Shown: positions 1-6,820 of the stretch, in pieces | How the letters are laid out: each line of letters opens with the position of its first letter | Position numbering within the stretch: position 1 is the stretch's first letter | NCBI GenBank assembly: GCA_945897655.1 | Contig: CAMDHB010000141.1 | Coordinates: forward strand, 1 to 8,255 | Direction of reading: 5' to 3' | Length of the DNA stretch: 8,255 nt | Origin: Pseudorhodobacter antarcticus | GTDB lineage: Bacteria > Pseudomonadota > Alphaproteobacteria > Rhodobacterales > Rhodobacteraceae | Translations under genes and position numbers: made by a program | The notes under the pieces: model-generated | Told to the model about the DNA's origin: nothing | Databases searched by the model: none | Seen by the model: only the letters and a program-made list of their open reading frames with translations

Positions 1-57
1 TCGTTCGCCTTAGGCGGACCCTAATCCGTCCTTTTGACCGCTTCCAGACCCATCAGG

Positions 58-1509
58 CTAAAGTCGGGCGATCCGACGGCCTATCGCTTCATTGGCCTTG
101 ATCGCATCCAGATAGATCCCGAACAGATCGTCATAAAGGCCCCGCTTGGCGGGATCAGGCTCCCAAAGGGTGTCATAACGGGCAAAGGCGGCATGGGCGG
201 CGGCCAAACTGGCATGCGCCCCCGCGCCATAGGCCGCCAGTGCCACGGCCCCCACCAGCCCGGGTTCGTTCACCGCCAGACGGGTCAAGCGCCGGTTCAA
301 GACATCGGCACGAATCTGGCCCCAAGGGTCCGACCGAAAGCCCCCACCGCCGCACAGCATTGTGTCCCTGTCCACACCCGAGGAGGCCGACAACGCCCCC
401 AACACATGCCGCGCCGACAGAGCGACCCCTTCCAGAACGGCGCGCGCCATATCCACCTGCGTCATGCCCGAATCCAGGCCCAGAAAAGCGCCGCGCAGGT
501 CCGGGTTCCACAGGGGGGCACGCTCCCCCGCAAGTTGCGGCAGGAACAGGGGGGTTGGCTGGCGGCGCGGGGTGGCGGCAACCTGCCCTGTCAACCCCTC
601 CACAGTCAGGCCCGCGACATCACAATACCAAAGCTGCGACGCCCCGCCCGATTGGGTCGGCCCGGCATGCAGGCGCAACCCCTCCACCTGCGGGAAAACA
701 ATGATCCCCGGCTCGCCCGTGACATGCGACGATGCGATGCCCAAAATCTCGCTGGTGCCGCTCAGATACACCATTTCGCCCGGTTGCCCGGCACCACCGC
801 CGAAAAGCCCGACCCAGCCGTCCATCGTGCCCGCGACCATCCGCGTGCCCGCCAGCCCAAACCCATCCTTGATCGCGCCGACCACATCCGTGATCGCCAC
901 CAGCGGTGCCATCCGCCCAGCCGCGCCCTCCACAAGGTCCAGTATCTGCGGCACATAAGTCAGTTCGGGCCCGACAAGCCCGACGTTGGACAAGGGGTCA
1001 CTGGCCAGAACGCCCGTCAGATGCAGCAGGCAATAATCCTTTGGCAACATTACATAAGCGGTCTGTTCCCAAACCTCGGGCCGGTGCCTTGCCATCCACA
1101 GCATCCGGGCCAGCGGGTGCGATGCATCTACCGGAATAGGCCCCCCCAGATAGCGAATCTTGTCGGCCATACTCAACCGGGCATCCAATTCGGCAGCCTC
1201 GGCCGCCGCGCGCACATCCTGCCACAGGACGGCCGGGGCAAGCGGTCGCCCGGCCCCATCCACGAACACGTGCGTGTTGACCTGGCTGGTCAGACAGCCA
1301 AACCCGACCGGACCCACCCCGGAAAACTGCTGCAACGCTTGGCCGATCAGCCGCATCCAGTCGTCCGGGTCCTGCTCGGCCCAACCACTGGCAGGCCGCT
1401 CGGTCAGATAGCGTTCCGAGAACTGCGAGAGGCAGCGCCCCGCACCGTCAAACACCCCCGCCTTGACTGAAGTCGAGCCCAGATCGATGCCCAGATACCG
1501 GTCCGTCAT
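58..1509 (-). CDS. FGGY-family carbohydrate kinase (xylulokinase-like, substrate uncertain)
   Basis: A 483-residue cytoplasmic sugar kinase, the usual length for the FGGY family, which phosphorylates a sugar or polyol with ATP. The N-terminal phosphate-1 motif is GIDLGSTSVKAGVFD (residues 7-21), followed by GWAEQDP (42-48), as in xylulokinases. A Gly-Thr-Met-Asp segment places the probable catalytic base at Asp230. The FGGY signature FLPQLAGERAPLWNPDLRG spans 322-340, and the nucleotide-binding glycine run LCGGGG with WGQIRADVL lies near 385-404. At the position where xylulokinases have the substrate motif QMHG, this protein has QVNT (76-79), so D-xylulose may not be its substrate. I chose the start at 1509 because family members begin a few residues before GIDLGS; an in-frame upstream Met at 1551 would reach almost to the tRNA end. 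The ribosome site is a poor G-run 9-14 bases upstream. No sugar transporter or isomerase is in view to suggest the substrate. The family is secure; the substrate is not. Confidence 0.93.
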   Translation of the reverse strand: MTDRYLGIDLGSTSVKAGVFDGAGRCLSQFSERYLTERPASGWAEQDPDDWMRLIGQALQQFSGVGPVGFGCLTSQVNTHVFVDGAGRPLAPAVLWQDVRAAAEAAELDARLSMADKIRYLGGPIPVDASHPLARMLWMARHRPEVWEQTAYVMLPKDYCLLHLTGVLASDPLSNVGLVGPELTYVPQILDLVEGAAGRMAPLVAITDVVGAIKDGFGLAGTRMVAGTMDGWVGLFGGGAGQPGEMVYLSGTSEILGIASSHVTGEPGIIVFPQVEGLRLHAGPTQSGGASQLWYCDVAGLTVEGLTGQVAATPRRQPTPLFLPQLAGERAPLWNPDLRGAFLGLDSGMTQVDMARAVLEGVALSARHVLGALSASSGVDRDTMLCGGGGFRSDPWGQIRADVLNRRLTRLAVNEPGLVGAVALAAYGAGAHASLAAAHAAFARYDTLWEPDPAKRGLYDDLFGIYLDAIKANEAIGRRIARL

Positions 1510-1510
1510 G

Positions 1511-1538
1511 CTGCAACCGCCCCCCTGCAACCGGCCCA
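1511..1538. repeat. 14-bp imperfect tandem duplication in kinase leader
   Basis: Two adjacent 14-base units, CTGCAACCGCCCCC and CTGCAACCGGCCCA, match at 12 of 14 positions. They occupy most of the gap between the tRNA-Arg 3' end and the kinase start codon. On the minus strand they put two G-runs upstream of the kinase, so the duplication covers its ribosome-binding region. Seen directly; any function is a guess. Confidence 0.7.
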
Positions 1539-1553
1539 TCTGTGCTGGCACCG

Positions 1554-1630
1554 TGGCGGCCCCGGAAGGAATCGAACCCTCAACCTCGGACTTAGAAGGT
1601 CCTTGCTCTATCCAGTTGAGCTACGGAGCC
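1554..1630 (-). tRNA. tRNA-Arg (anticodon UCU)
   Basis: A complete 77-base cloverleaf on the minus strand with an encoded 3' CCA (bases 1556-1554). The acceptor strands GGCTCCG and CGGGGCC pair along all seven positions, with one G-U. The D-arm is GCTC/GAGC with a nine-base loop containing TGG. The anticodon loop is CTTCTAA, so the anticodon is TCT, which decodes AGA and AGG. The T-arm is GAGGG/CCTTC around TTCGATT. AGA and AGG are usually rare codons in such GC-rich genomes. The gene lies 30 bases after the GNAT stop and 44 bases before the kinase start, all on the same strand. I see no convincing promoter of its own in the short gap, so it may be processed from a longer transcript or have a promoter inside the GNAT 3' end. 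Confidence 0.96.
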
Positions 1631-1660
1631 GCTGGCGGTGTTTTGCTTTACCGCGTCCTG

Positions 1661-2134
1661 TCATGCAAGAGTGCGCGTCATGAAAACCGAATTCGGATCC
1701 AGAACATAGTCCCCAAAGGGTGCGCATTCCACAAACCCTGCCCGCGCGTAAAGCCGACGCGCCGGTTCGAACATGGCCTGCGATCCGGTTTCCAGACTGA
1801 GCCGGCTCACTTGCCGCGCCAAAGCCTCCGCCATAAGATGGTCCAGCATCATACGCGACAGGCCCTGACCCCGCCGCTCGATCAGGACATGCATCGACTT
1901 CACTTCGGCATGACCGGGGTCCAACAGCTTGAACGCCCCCATCCCGATGGGATAGCCATCATCCCGCATGACGAAGAAGAAAATCTCGGGGCTGTCCAAC
2001 TGGGTAGCATCCATCATGTGAATGCTTTCAGGCGGCGTGTCGGCGTGCATGTCGGCGGTATGGCGCGCCATCAATTCGGCCAGATCGGGCCCTAGCGGGC
2101 TTTCCCGGCCAATCTGCGGACGCGCCGTCGCCAT
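1661..2134 (-). CDS. GNAT-family N-acetyltransferase (YsnE-like)
   Basis: A 157-residue cytoplasmic protein with the GNAT fold, which transfers acetyl from acetyl-CoA to an amine. The acetyl-CoA pyrophosphate-binding motif A is visible as VKSMHVLIERRGQGLS (residues 78-93), with the R-x-x-G-x-G/A core at Arg88-Gly91. The segment LETGS (114-118), then PARRLYARAGF and a C-terminal DPNSVFMTR block resemble the subgroup annotated as YsnE/putative acetyltransferase; the acceptor substrate is unknown. Its ATG shares the A of the TGA stop of the upstream secreted-protein gene (TGATG), so translation is probably coupled. A GGCGGA ribosome site lies within the end of that gene. The tRNA-Arg follows 30 bases downstream. 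Family certain, substrate unknown. Confidence 0.9.
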   Translation of the reverse strand: MATARPQIGRESPLGPDLAELMARHTADMHADTPPESIHMMDATQLDSPEIFFFVMRDDGYPIGMGAFKLLDPGHAEVKSMHVLIERRGQGLSRMMLDHLMAEALARQVSRLSLETGSQAMFEPARRLYARAGFVECAPFGDYVLDPNSVFMTRTLA

Positions 2135-3579
2135 CAGTTTCCGCCCATCATCTGGGTGCCGTTGACTGACAGGCTGCCCGGCTTGCTTGCGTCAATCTCC
2201 CAGACCAATGCACCATTTGCATCAGTCTTGGCCATGCCTTGTGCCATGCCGACCCCCATCATCGCCTGCCCCTTGATGTCATCGGGGGCTGCATCCAGCG
2301 CGGCTTGAAGCGCCTCGATGCCGGTCAATGTGATCTTGGCGGTCCCGGTCGGAATTTCGGTTTCCGGACCTGCATTCATCGCGCCTTCATAGCTGAGCGC
2401 ATAGCCCTCGCCCGAAATTGCACCGGGGTTCAGCCCGATGGTGACCTCACCTGATGGCAACAGCGCCGCGAGAAGGGCCGCGTCAAAGGCTGCGTCGGGT
2501 TCCATGCCGTCCGGCAGGTCAAACAGCCCCATCGCGACATTCGCCGCCGCCGCCGCATCAAAGCCCGTCACCTGCAGGTCAATCGACACATCCTTGGGCA
2601 GGATCGGCAAAGCCCAGGCCGGCATCATTTCCACTGGCAGGGTCAGCCCCTTGACCGAGATGGCTTGCCGCACCTTGCCCTCGGCCACCACGCCGTTCAT
2701 GTTCAGATCAATGCCCACCTCAGCCATGCCGACCCCACCCATCGGGGTGCTGATCGCAATATTCTTGGCGGTGCTCGTGGTCGTCATGGCGCCAAACAGC
2801 GGCAATCCGGCCTGCAGAATGGCCTTTATCCCGGCCTTCTGGGCAACCATGGCCTCTTCGGTCGGGTTGGCCACAAACCACGCCATGGCCTGATAAAAGG
2901 CATCCGGGCGCAGCCCGTCAATCTTGCCGGTCTGGGTGATGCTTTCCGCTGTGATGGACACTGGCATGCCCGGCATTCCGTCGCTGGGGGGCAGGCCGAA
3001 CGTTTCGGTGAAGCCGGTCATCTGCATGGTGACGGTGTTGTCCACGCCCCCGGCAGCCCCGGCCACCCCCGTCGTCACGTAGCTGGCCGAGGCGACAGAG
3101 ATATTGACCGTCATCTCCCCTGCATTGGGATCATTGATCCTCTGGACCATCGTCATGTTGGTCATCTCGGCGGTTGATGAGGTGAAGCTCATCAACGCCT
3201 CGTCAAACACACCGTCCGAGGTCACGGATTCCACAGCCACCGCCATGTCAACCTGGCCGGGTGCGGCAAGGGTCATGGTCAGGGCCTGATCCTGCGACAC
3301 ATCCCATGTGCCATCGCCATTGTCGGTCAGTGTCATGACCAGCGGCGAAATCGTCGCCGTCCCACCATTTTCGGCGGCAAGCGCGGACAGCGGGGTGGCG
3401 TCCAGCGTCAGGGTATAGCCGTCACCCTCGACCTCGACCGTGACGACGCCGTCAACGCTGCCCAGATAGGTCTGGAAGACTTCCGTCAGCCGCGCAGCCC
3501 CCGCGTCGGTGGCTTCGGCAAATGCGGCGCTGCCGGCAAACACCAACGGCAGAACGGCAAGGATAGCTGATCTGTTCAT
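2134..3579 (-). CDS. DUF2125-like secreted protein
   Basis: A 481-residue exported protein. The N-terminus (Met-Asn-Arg-Ser, then a hydrophobic stretch ending Ala-Phe-Ala near residue 21) is a typical Sec signal peptide, so the mature protein is probably periplasmic. The mature part is rich in Ala, Gly, Thr, Met and Val with many alternating polar/hydrophobic stretches (for example YTLTLDATPLSAL and GEMTVNISVASASYV), suggesting extended beta structure. Length and composition match the alphaproteobacterial DUF2125 proteins, which have no established function; I assign the family from recollection of its general character. The start at 3579 is supported by the signal peptide and by GAGGGG about seven bases upstream. 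A longer reading frame to 3675 would overlap the preceding gene and hide the signal peptide. It is followed with a one-base stop/start overlap by the GNAT gene. Confidence 0.75.
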   Translation of the reverse strand: MNRSAILAVLPLVFAGSAAFAEATDAGAARLTEVFQTYLGSVDGVVTVEVEGDGYTLTLDATPLSALAAENGGTATISPLVMTLTDNGDGTWDVSQDQALTMTLAAPGQVDMAVAVESVTSDGVFDEALMSFTSSTAEMTNMTMVQRINDPNAGEMTVNISVASASYVTTGVAGAAGGVDNTVTMQMTGFTETFGLPPSDGMPGMPVSITAESITQTGKIDGLRPDAFYQAMAWFVANPTEEAMVAQKAGIKAILQAGLPLFGAMTTTSTAKNIAISTPMGGVGMAEVGIDLNMNGVVAEGKVRQAISVKGLTLPVEMMPAWALPILPKDVSIDLQVTGFDAAAAANVAMGLFDLPDGMEPDAAFDAALLAALLPSGEVTIGLNPGAISGEGYALSYEGAMNAGPETEIPTGTAKITLTGIEALQAALDAAPDDIKGQAMMGVGMAQGMAKTDANGALVWEIDASKPGSLSVNGTQMMGGN

Positions 3580-3597
3580 CTCAAACCCCTCATGATC

Positions 3598-3618
3598 AAA
3601 AAATGCCCAACAAAGGGC
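3598..3618 (-). terminator. Short intrinsic terminator after complex I subunit gene
   Basis: On the minus strand, GCCC-TTTGTT-GGGC forms a four-pair GC hairpin followed by A and six T residues. It begins 11 bases after the stop codon of the NDUFS4-like gene and ends about 18 bases before the DUF2125-like start. The T-run is convincing but the stem is short, so it may terminate only partially and allow read-through into the next gene. Confidence 0.5.
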
Positions 3619-3628
3619 GGGTTCCCAC

Positions 3629-3940
3629 TTAGTGCGTCCACACGCCCTTACGGTCGGTCGCGAAATTCTCACCATAGCCGCGCGGGCGGATGTTTGCCTT
3701 GCGCGGCTTGGGGTCGCTCACGTCATAGGCAATGCCCCGCTCATTGGCATAGGCTTCGGCCGCCTCGCGGCTGTCAAATCGCAGCCGCACCTGCGCCTGC
3801 GTGTCATCCGACGAGGTCCAGCCCATCAGCGGGTCAACCGAGCGGGCACTGTCGGGCGCAAATTCCAGCACCCAACCCTTGGCTTTAGCAGTGCCAGATT
3901 GCATCGCCGTCTTGGCGGGTTGATAGATCCGTGCGCGCAT
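3629..3940 (-). CDS. ETC complex I subunit, NDUFS4 homologue
   Basis: A 103-residue protein of the ETC complex I subunit family (NADH dehydrogenase 18 kDa Fe-S protein 4, NDUFS4 in mitochondria), an accessory subunit found on alphaproteobacterial respiratory complex I. It is expected on the cytoplasmic peripheral arm of NADH:quinone oxidoreductase near the NADH-oxidising module. Diagnostic segments are the N-terminal MRARIYQPAKTAMQSG, DPLMGWTSSDDT (36-47), a central F-x-S-x-E-x-A-x-x-YA helix (about 55-65), and the C-terminal IRPRGYGENF (84-93) ending in WTH. The start at 3940 fits the family N-terminus and has GAGG six bases upstream; an upstream Met at 4015 would add 25 residues with no family support. 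The gene stands away from the main nuo cluster, as accessory subunits often do, and is divergent from uvrB. Confidence 0.93.
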   Translation of the reverse strand: MRARIYQPAKTAMQSGTAKAKGWVLEFAPDSARSVDPLMGWTSSDDTQAQVRLRFDSREAAEAYANERGIAYDVSDPKPRKANIRPRGYGENFATDRKGVWTH

Positions 3941-3967
3941 GGGAACCTCGGTGTTGGGACTGCTGGC

Positions 3968-3996
3968 TTTATTCCGAAACTGAGGGCAAAGCGCAA
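3968..3996 (-). promoter_or_regulatory. Candidate sigma-70 promoter of NDUFS4-like gene
   Basis: On the minus strand, TTGCGC (3996-3991) and AATAAA (3973-3968) are separated by 17 bases. This resembles -35 and -10 boxes and would start transcription about 20 bases before the ATG at 3940, leaving room for the GAGG ribosome site. The -35 match is modest, so this is a candidate only. Confidence 0.4.
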
Positions 3997-4019
3997 GGCC
4001 GATCAAGGCAGGCAAGGTA

Positions 4020-4072
4020 CTGTCGGCTGGTTACGGGGAGTGGGTGGGGTGTGTGGTGCAACCAGCCGACAG
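4020..4072. repeat. Perfect 13-bp inverted repeat with G-rich 27-base loop
   Basis: CTGTCGGCTGGTT (4020-4032) and AACCAGCCGACAG (4060-4072) are exact inverse complements. The 27-base loop on the plus strand has runs GGGG, GGG, GGGG and GG separated by one to five bases, a candidate weak or two-tier G-quadruplex. A further GGCAAG (4011-4016) / CTTGCC (4085-4090) pair could extend the stem past an internal loop. No T-run follows on either strand, so it is not a standard intrinsic terminator. It lies between the putative divergent promoters rather than after a gene. Confidence 0.75.
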
Positions 4073-4227
4073 CGGTATTTGCTGCTTGCCCCGTCAATCT
4101 GTCTGCAAGCGTCCCGGATTTCAACCGAAACATCAGGCGCGGACGGCTATTTTCCCAAAGATTGAAGGCAGTTTTTTCACCTTCGGGCAAGATTGGTTAA
4201 CCCCTTGCAACACCCCCCCTTCCCCGT

Positions 4228-4242
4228 GAACAAAAACGGAAT
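4228..4242 (+). promoter_or_regulatory. Candidate LexA (SOS) box before uvrB
   Basis: GAACAAAAACGGAAT matches the alphaproteobacterial LexA direct-repeat consensus GAAC-N7-GAAC at seven of eight fixed bases. It ends 25 bases before the uvrB ATG, a position where a bound repressor would block transcription. uvr genes are common SOS targets, which supports the reading. No clear -10 box is visible, the nearest -35-like sequence being TTGCAA at 4205-4210. Confidence 0.45.
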
Positions 4243-4267
4243 AGATTGGGGGTCTGGAGGGAATCAG

Positions 4268-6445
4268 ATGCCCCACAACAACACCAACGCCCTTGACACC
4301 CGCCCCGAGGTTCTATCCCGCCCCAAGCTGGAAGGCGGCCGCCGCTTCACCATGCAAACCCCCTTCCTGCCCGCTGGCGACCAGCCGAAGGCAATCGCCG
4401 AACTGGCCAAGGGTGTTCTGGCGGGCGACCGTGATCAGGTGCTCCTGGGGGCCACCGGCACCGGCAAGACCTTCACAATGGCCAAGGTGATCGAGGAGAC
4501 GCAGCGCCCGGCCATCATCCTTGCCCCCAACAAAACCCTCGCCGCCCAGCTTTATGCCGAATTCAAGGGCTTCTTCCCCGACAATGCCGTCGAATACTTC
4601 GTCAGCTATTATGATTATTACCAACCCGAGGCCTATGTTGCCCGCTCTGACACCTTCATCGAGAAGGAAAGCCAGATCAACGAACAGATCGACCGCATGC
4701 GCCACTCGGCCACACGGTCGCTGCTGGAACGCGATGATGTGATCATCGTCGCCTCCGTCTCCTGCATCTACGGCATCGGCTCGGTCGAGACCTATTCCGC
4801 GATGACCCAGGATCTGGAGGTCGGCAAAGCCTATGACCAGCGCCGCGTGATGGCCGAACTGGTGGCCCAAGCCTTCCGCCGCAATGATCAGGCCTTCACA
4901 CGCGGCTCATTCCGCGTGCGCGGCGACAGTCTGGAGGTTTGGCCCGCCCACCTGGAGGACCGCGCCTGGCGGTTCTCCTTCTTCGGTGAAGAGCTTGAAT
5001 CAATTGTCGAATTTGATCCCCTGACGGGTGCCAAGACCGACAACTTCCGCCAGATCCGCATCTATGCCAATTCCCACTACGTCACCCCCCGCCCGACGAT
5101 GCAACAGGCCACCAAGGCCATCAAGTTCGAACTGCAACAGCGTCTGGACCAACTGGTGAAAGAGGGCAAACTGTTGGAGGCGCAGCGTCTGGAACAACGC
5201 TGCAATTTCGATCTGGAGATGTTGGAGGCGACCGGGTCCTGCGCCGGGATCGAGAATTACTCCCGCTACCTGACCGGCCGCGCCCCCGGCGAACCGCCAC
5301 CCACCCTCTTCGAGTTCATCCCGGACAATGCCATTGTCTTTGCAGACGAATCCCACGTCTCGGTCCCCCAGATCGGGGGCATGTACAAGGGCGACTACCG
5401 GCGTAAATTCGTTCTGGCCGAACACGGCTTCCGCCTGCCCTCCTGCATGGACAACCGGCCTTTGAAGTTCGAGGAGTGGGACGCCATGCGCCCCCAGTCC
5501 ATCTTCGTCTCCGCCACCCCGGCGGCGTGGGAGCTTGAACAAACCGGCGGCGTCTTCACCGAACAGGTCATCCGCCCCACCGGTCTGGTCGATCCACAAA
5601 TCGAAATCCGCCCCGTCGAAATGCAGGTCGATGACCTGCTTGACGAGGTGCGCCGCGTCGCCAAGGCCGGCTACCGCACCCTCGTCACCACCCTGACCAA
5701 ACGCATGGCCGAGGATCTGACGGAGTATATGCACGAACAGGGCATCCGCATCCGCTATATGCACTCAGACATCGACACGCTGGAACGCATTGAAATCCTG
5801 CGCGATTTGCGCCTTGGCGCCTTTGACGTTCTGGTCGGCATCAACCTTCTGCGTGAGGGGCTCGACATCCCCGAATGCGGCCTTGTCGCCATTCTGGATG
5901 CAGACAAGGAAGGCTTCTTGCGTTCGGAAACCTCGCTGATCCAGACCATCGGACGGGCGGCGCGGAATGTCGACGGCCGGGTCATCATGTATGCCGACCG
6001 CATCACCGGCAGCATGGAACGCGCCATGGCCGAAACCAACCGCCGCCGCGAACGGCAAACCGCCTACAACGTGGCCCACGACATCACGCCGACGACCATC
6101 AAGAAAAACGTCGATGACGTGCTGCATGGCCTCTGGCAGGGCGACACCGATCAGGCCCGCGTCACCACCAAGGTCGACCAGCCCATGATCGGGCCCAATC
6201 TGGCCGCCCATCTGGACGCCATACGCACCGCCATGCGCAAAGCGGCCGAGAATCTGGAATTCGAAGAGGCCGCTCGTCTGCGGGACGAGGTCAAGCGGTT
6301 GGAAGCCGTCGAACTGGCAATTGCCGACGACCCCTTGGCCCGGCAATCCGATGTCGATGCGGCGGTCGAGACGGCTGTCAAATCCAGCGGCCGTTCAACC
6401 GGCGGCAGACCCGGTCAACGTGGGGGCAAGCCGCGGCGGCGTTAA
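4268..6445 (+). CDS. uvrB: UvrABC system protein B (excinuclease subunit)
   Basis: A 725-residue cytoplasmic DNA-repair helicase-like ATPase of nucleotide excision repair. UvrB is loaded by UvrA, verifies the lesion, and recruits UvrC for incision. Visible elements in order: Walker A GATGTGKT (61-68); the beta-hairpin that clamps DNA, from YYDYYQPEAY to about residue 140; the DESH Walker B box (360-363); SATPAAWE (about 415-422); GINLLREGLDIPE (524-536); motif VI QTIGRAARN (559-567); and a C-terminal UVR domain with NLEFEEAARLRDEVKRLE (about 662-679), which contacts UvrC. A basic Gly/Arg-rich tail follows. Before the conserved GDQPKAI there is about 20 residues more than in E. coli UvrB, normal for alphaproteobacteria. 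The start at 4268 has an excellent GGAGGG site seven bases upstream; the in-frame Met at 4193 would translate through the LexA-like box. All catalytic motifs appear intact. Confidence 0.99.
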   Translation: MPHNNTNALDTRPEVLSRPKLEGGRRFTMQTPFLPAGDQPKAIAELAKGVLAGDRDQVLLGATGTGKTFTMAKVIEETQRPAIILAPNKTLAAQLYAEFKGFFPDNAVEYFVSYYDYYQPEAYVARSDTFIEKESQINEQIDRMRHSATRSLLERDDVIIVASVSCIYGIGSVETYSAMTQDLEVGKAYDQRRVMAELVAQAFRRNDQAFTRGSFRVRGDSLEVWPAHLEDRAWRFSFFGEELESIVEFDPLTGAKTDNFRQIRIYANSHYVTPRPTMQQATKAIKFELQQRLDQLVKEGKLLEAQRLEQRCNFDLEMLEATGSCAGIENYSRYLTGRAPGEPPPTLFEFIPDNAIVFADESHVSVPQIGGMYKGDYRRKFVLAEHGFRLPSCMDNRPLKFEEWDAMRPQSIFVSATPAAWELEQTGGVFTEQVIRPTGLVDPQIEIRPVEMQVDDLLDEVRRVAKAGYRTLVTTLTKRMAEDLTEYMHEQGIRIRYMHSDIDTLERIEILRDLRLGAFDVLVGINLLREGLDIPECGLVAILDADKEGFLRSETSLIQTIGRAARNVDGRVIMYADRITGSMERAMAETNRRRERQTAYNVAHDITPTTIKKNVDDVLHGLWQGDTDQARVTTKVDQPMIGPNLAAHLDAIRTAMRKAAENLEFEEAARLRDEVKRLEAVELAIADDPLARQSDVDAAVETAVKSSGRSTGGRPGQRGGKPRRR

Positions 6446-6696
6446 GCCTTTTTCAACAGGCGGATCAGCACCAACAGGATCACCGCGCCAAAGGTGGAGC
6501 GGAAGATGTCCGAAAATGCCCCACCGCCAAAGCCCAGGCCAAGGCGCGGGAAGAGGTATTGTGCGATGAAGGCGCCCACCACCCCAACAGCAATGTTTCC
6601 AATCAAACCAAAGCCATAGCCGGTTACCAGCCGCCCGGCCAGCCAGCCGCTGATGGCGCCGATAAGCAGGACTGACAGAAATCCGAAGAATGACAT
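6442..6696 (-). CDS. GlsB/YeaQ/YmgE-family membrane protein
   Basis: An 84-residue inner-membrane protein with three hydrophobic segments (about 2-20, 26-48 and 66-81). Small residues are regularly spaced, as in GAISGWLAGRLVTGYGFGLIGN and the following G-x-x-G-A stretch, the hallmark of the transglycosylase-associated/GlsB (YeaQ/YmgE) family, often called stress-response membrane proteins. Molecular function is not established. The start at 6696 follows AGGGA about ten bases upstream; longer frames add a charged N-terminus unlike the family. The gene converges on uvrB, and the two stop codons (TAA on each strand) share the palindrome TTAA. There is no room for a terminator between them, so the transcripts should overlap. 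Confidence 0.9.
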   Translation of the reverse strand: MSFFGFLSVLLIGAISGWLAGRLVTGYGFGLIGNIAVGVVGAFIAQYLFPRLGLGFGGGAFSDIFRSTFGAVILLVLIRLLKKA

Positions 6697-6776
6697 GGCG
6701 GTTTTTCCCTTTGCGTGACCTATGATCGGCGATGCGGCTTTGTGACAGGTTAACACGCCGCACCTGCCGGATGAAG

Positions 6777-6814
6777 GCCAAGCCTTGGCAAGCCGCATTG
6801 CGATGTTCTAGACT
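6777..6814 (+). promoter_or_regulatory. Candidate promoter with 13-bp palindrome, small membrane protein gene
   Basis: TTGGCA (6785-6790) and TAGACT (6809-6814) are separated by 18 bases and resemble -35 and -10 boxes. The predicted start of transcription falls at about the ATG at 6821, so the mRNA could be leaderless. The palindrome GCCAAG-C-CTTGGC (6777-6789) overlaps the -35 box and could be an operator. A GGTTAAC motif lies upstream at 6748-6754. Confidence 0.4.
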
Positions 6815-6820
6815 GATTCC

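Larger units (their letters stand above)
3941..4267. other. 327-bp divergent intergenic region, NDUFS4-like gene / uvrB
   Basis: No credible gene lies here. It contains, from left to right: a likely promoter for the complex I gene (3968-3996), a perfect 13-bp inverted repeat with a G-rich loop (4020-4072), an AT-richer stretch with a GAAGG/CCTTC mini-hairpin around a T-run (4164-4184), the palindrome GGTTAACC (4195-4202) and a LexA-like box (4228-4242). The uvrB ribosome site GGAGGG (about 4256-4261) closes the region. A small RNA cannot be excluded around the hairpin. Confidence 0.6.

Noticed and set aside
1..57. Possible extension of the kinase C-terminus past its TAG by frameshift
   Set aside because: Another frame stays open to a stop near 23, but the 483-residue protein already has the normal family length, so no frameshift is needed.
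34..1470. Long plus-strand open frame of 478 codons
   Set aside because: It lies antisense to the FGGY kinase. Its translation is rich in Arg, Pro, His and Gln with no domain, as expected for a shadow frame in GC-rich DNA.
1635..1654. GCGGT/ACCGC hairpin between GNAT and tRNA-Arg
   Set aside because: The stem is only five pairs with a ten-base loop and no T-run follows. It could be chance, so it is not listed as a terminator.
3580..3675. N-terminal extension of the DUF2125-like gene
   Set aside because: It would bury the signal peptide, pass through the terminator hairpin and overlap the end of the NDUFS4-like gene. The start at 3579 has a good ribosome site.
3632..4165. Plus-strand open frame antisense to the NDUFS4-like gene
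   Set aside because: It runs across a well-supported conserved gene and the hairpin region and shows no recognisable motif.
4193..4267. Upstream in-frame start for uvrB
   Set aside because: It would translate through the GGTTAACC and LexA-like sites, and it lacks the excellent GGAGGG site that precedes 4268.
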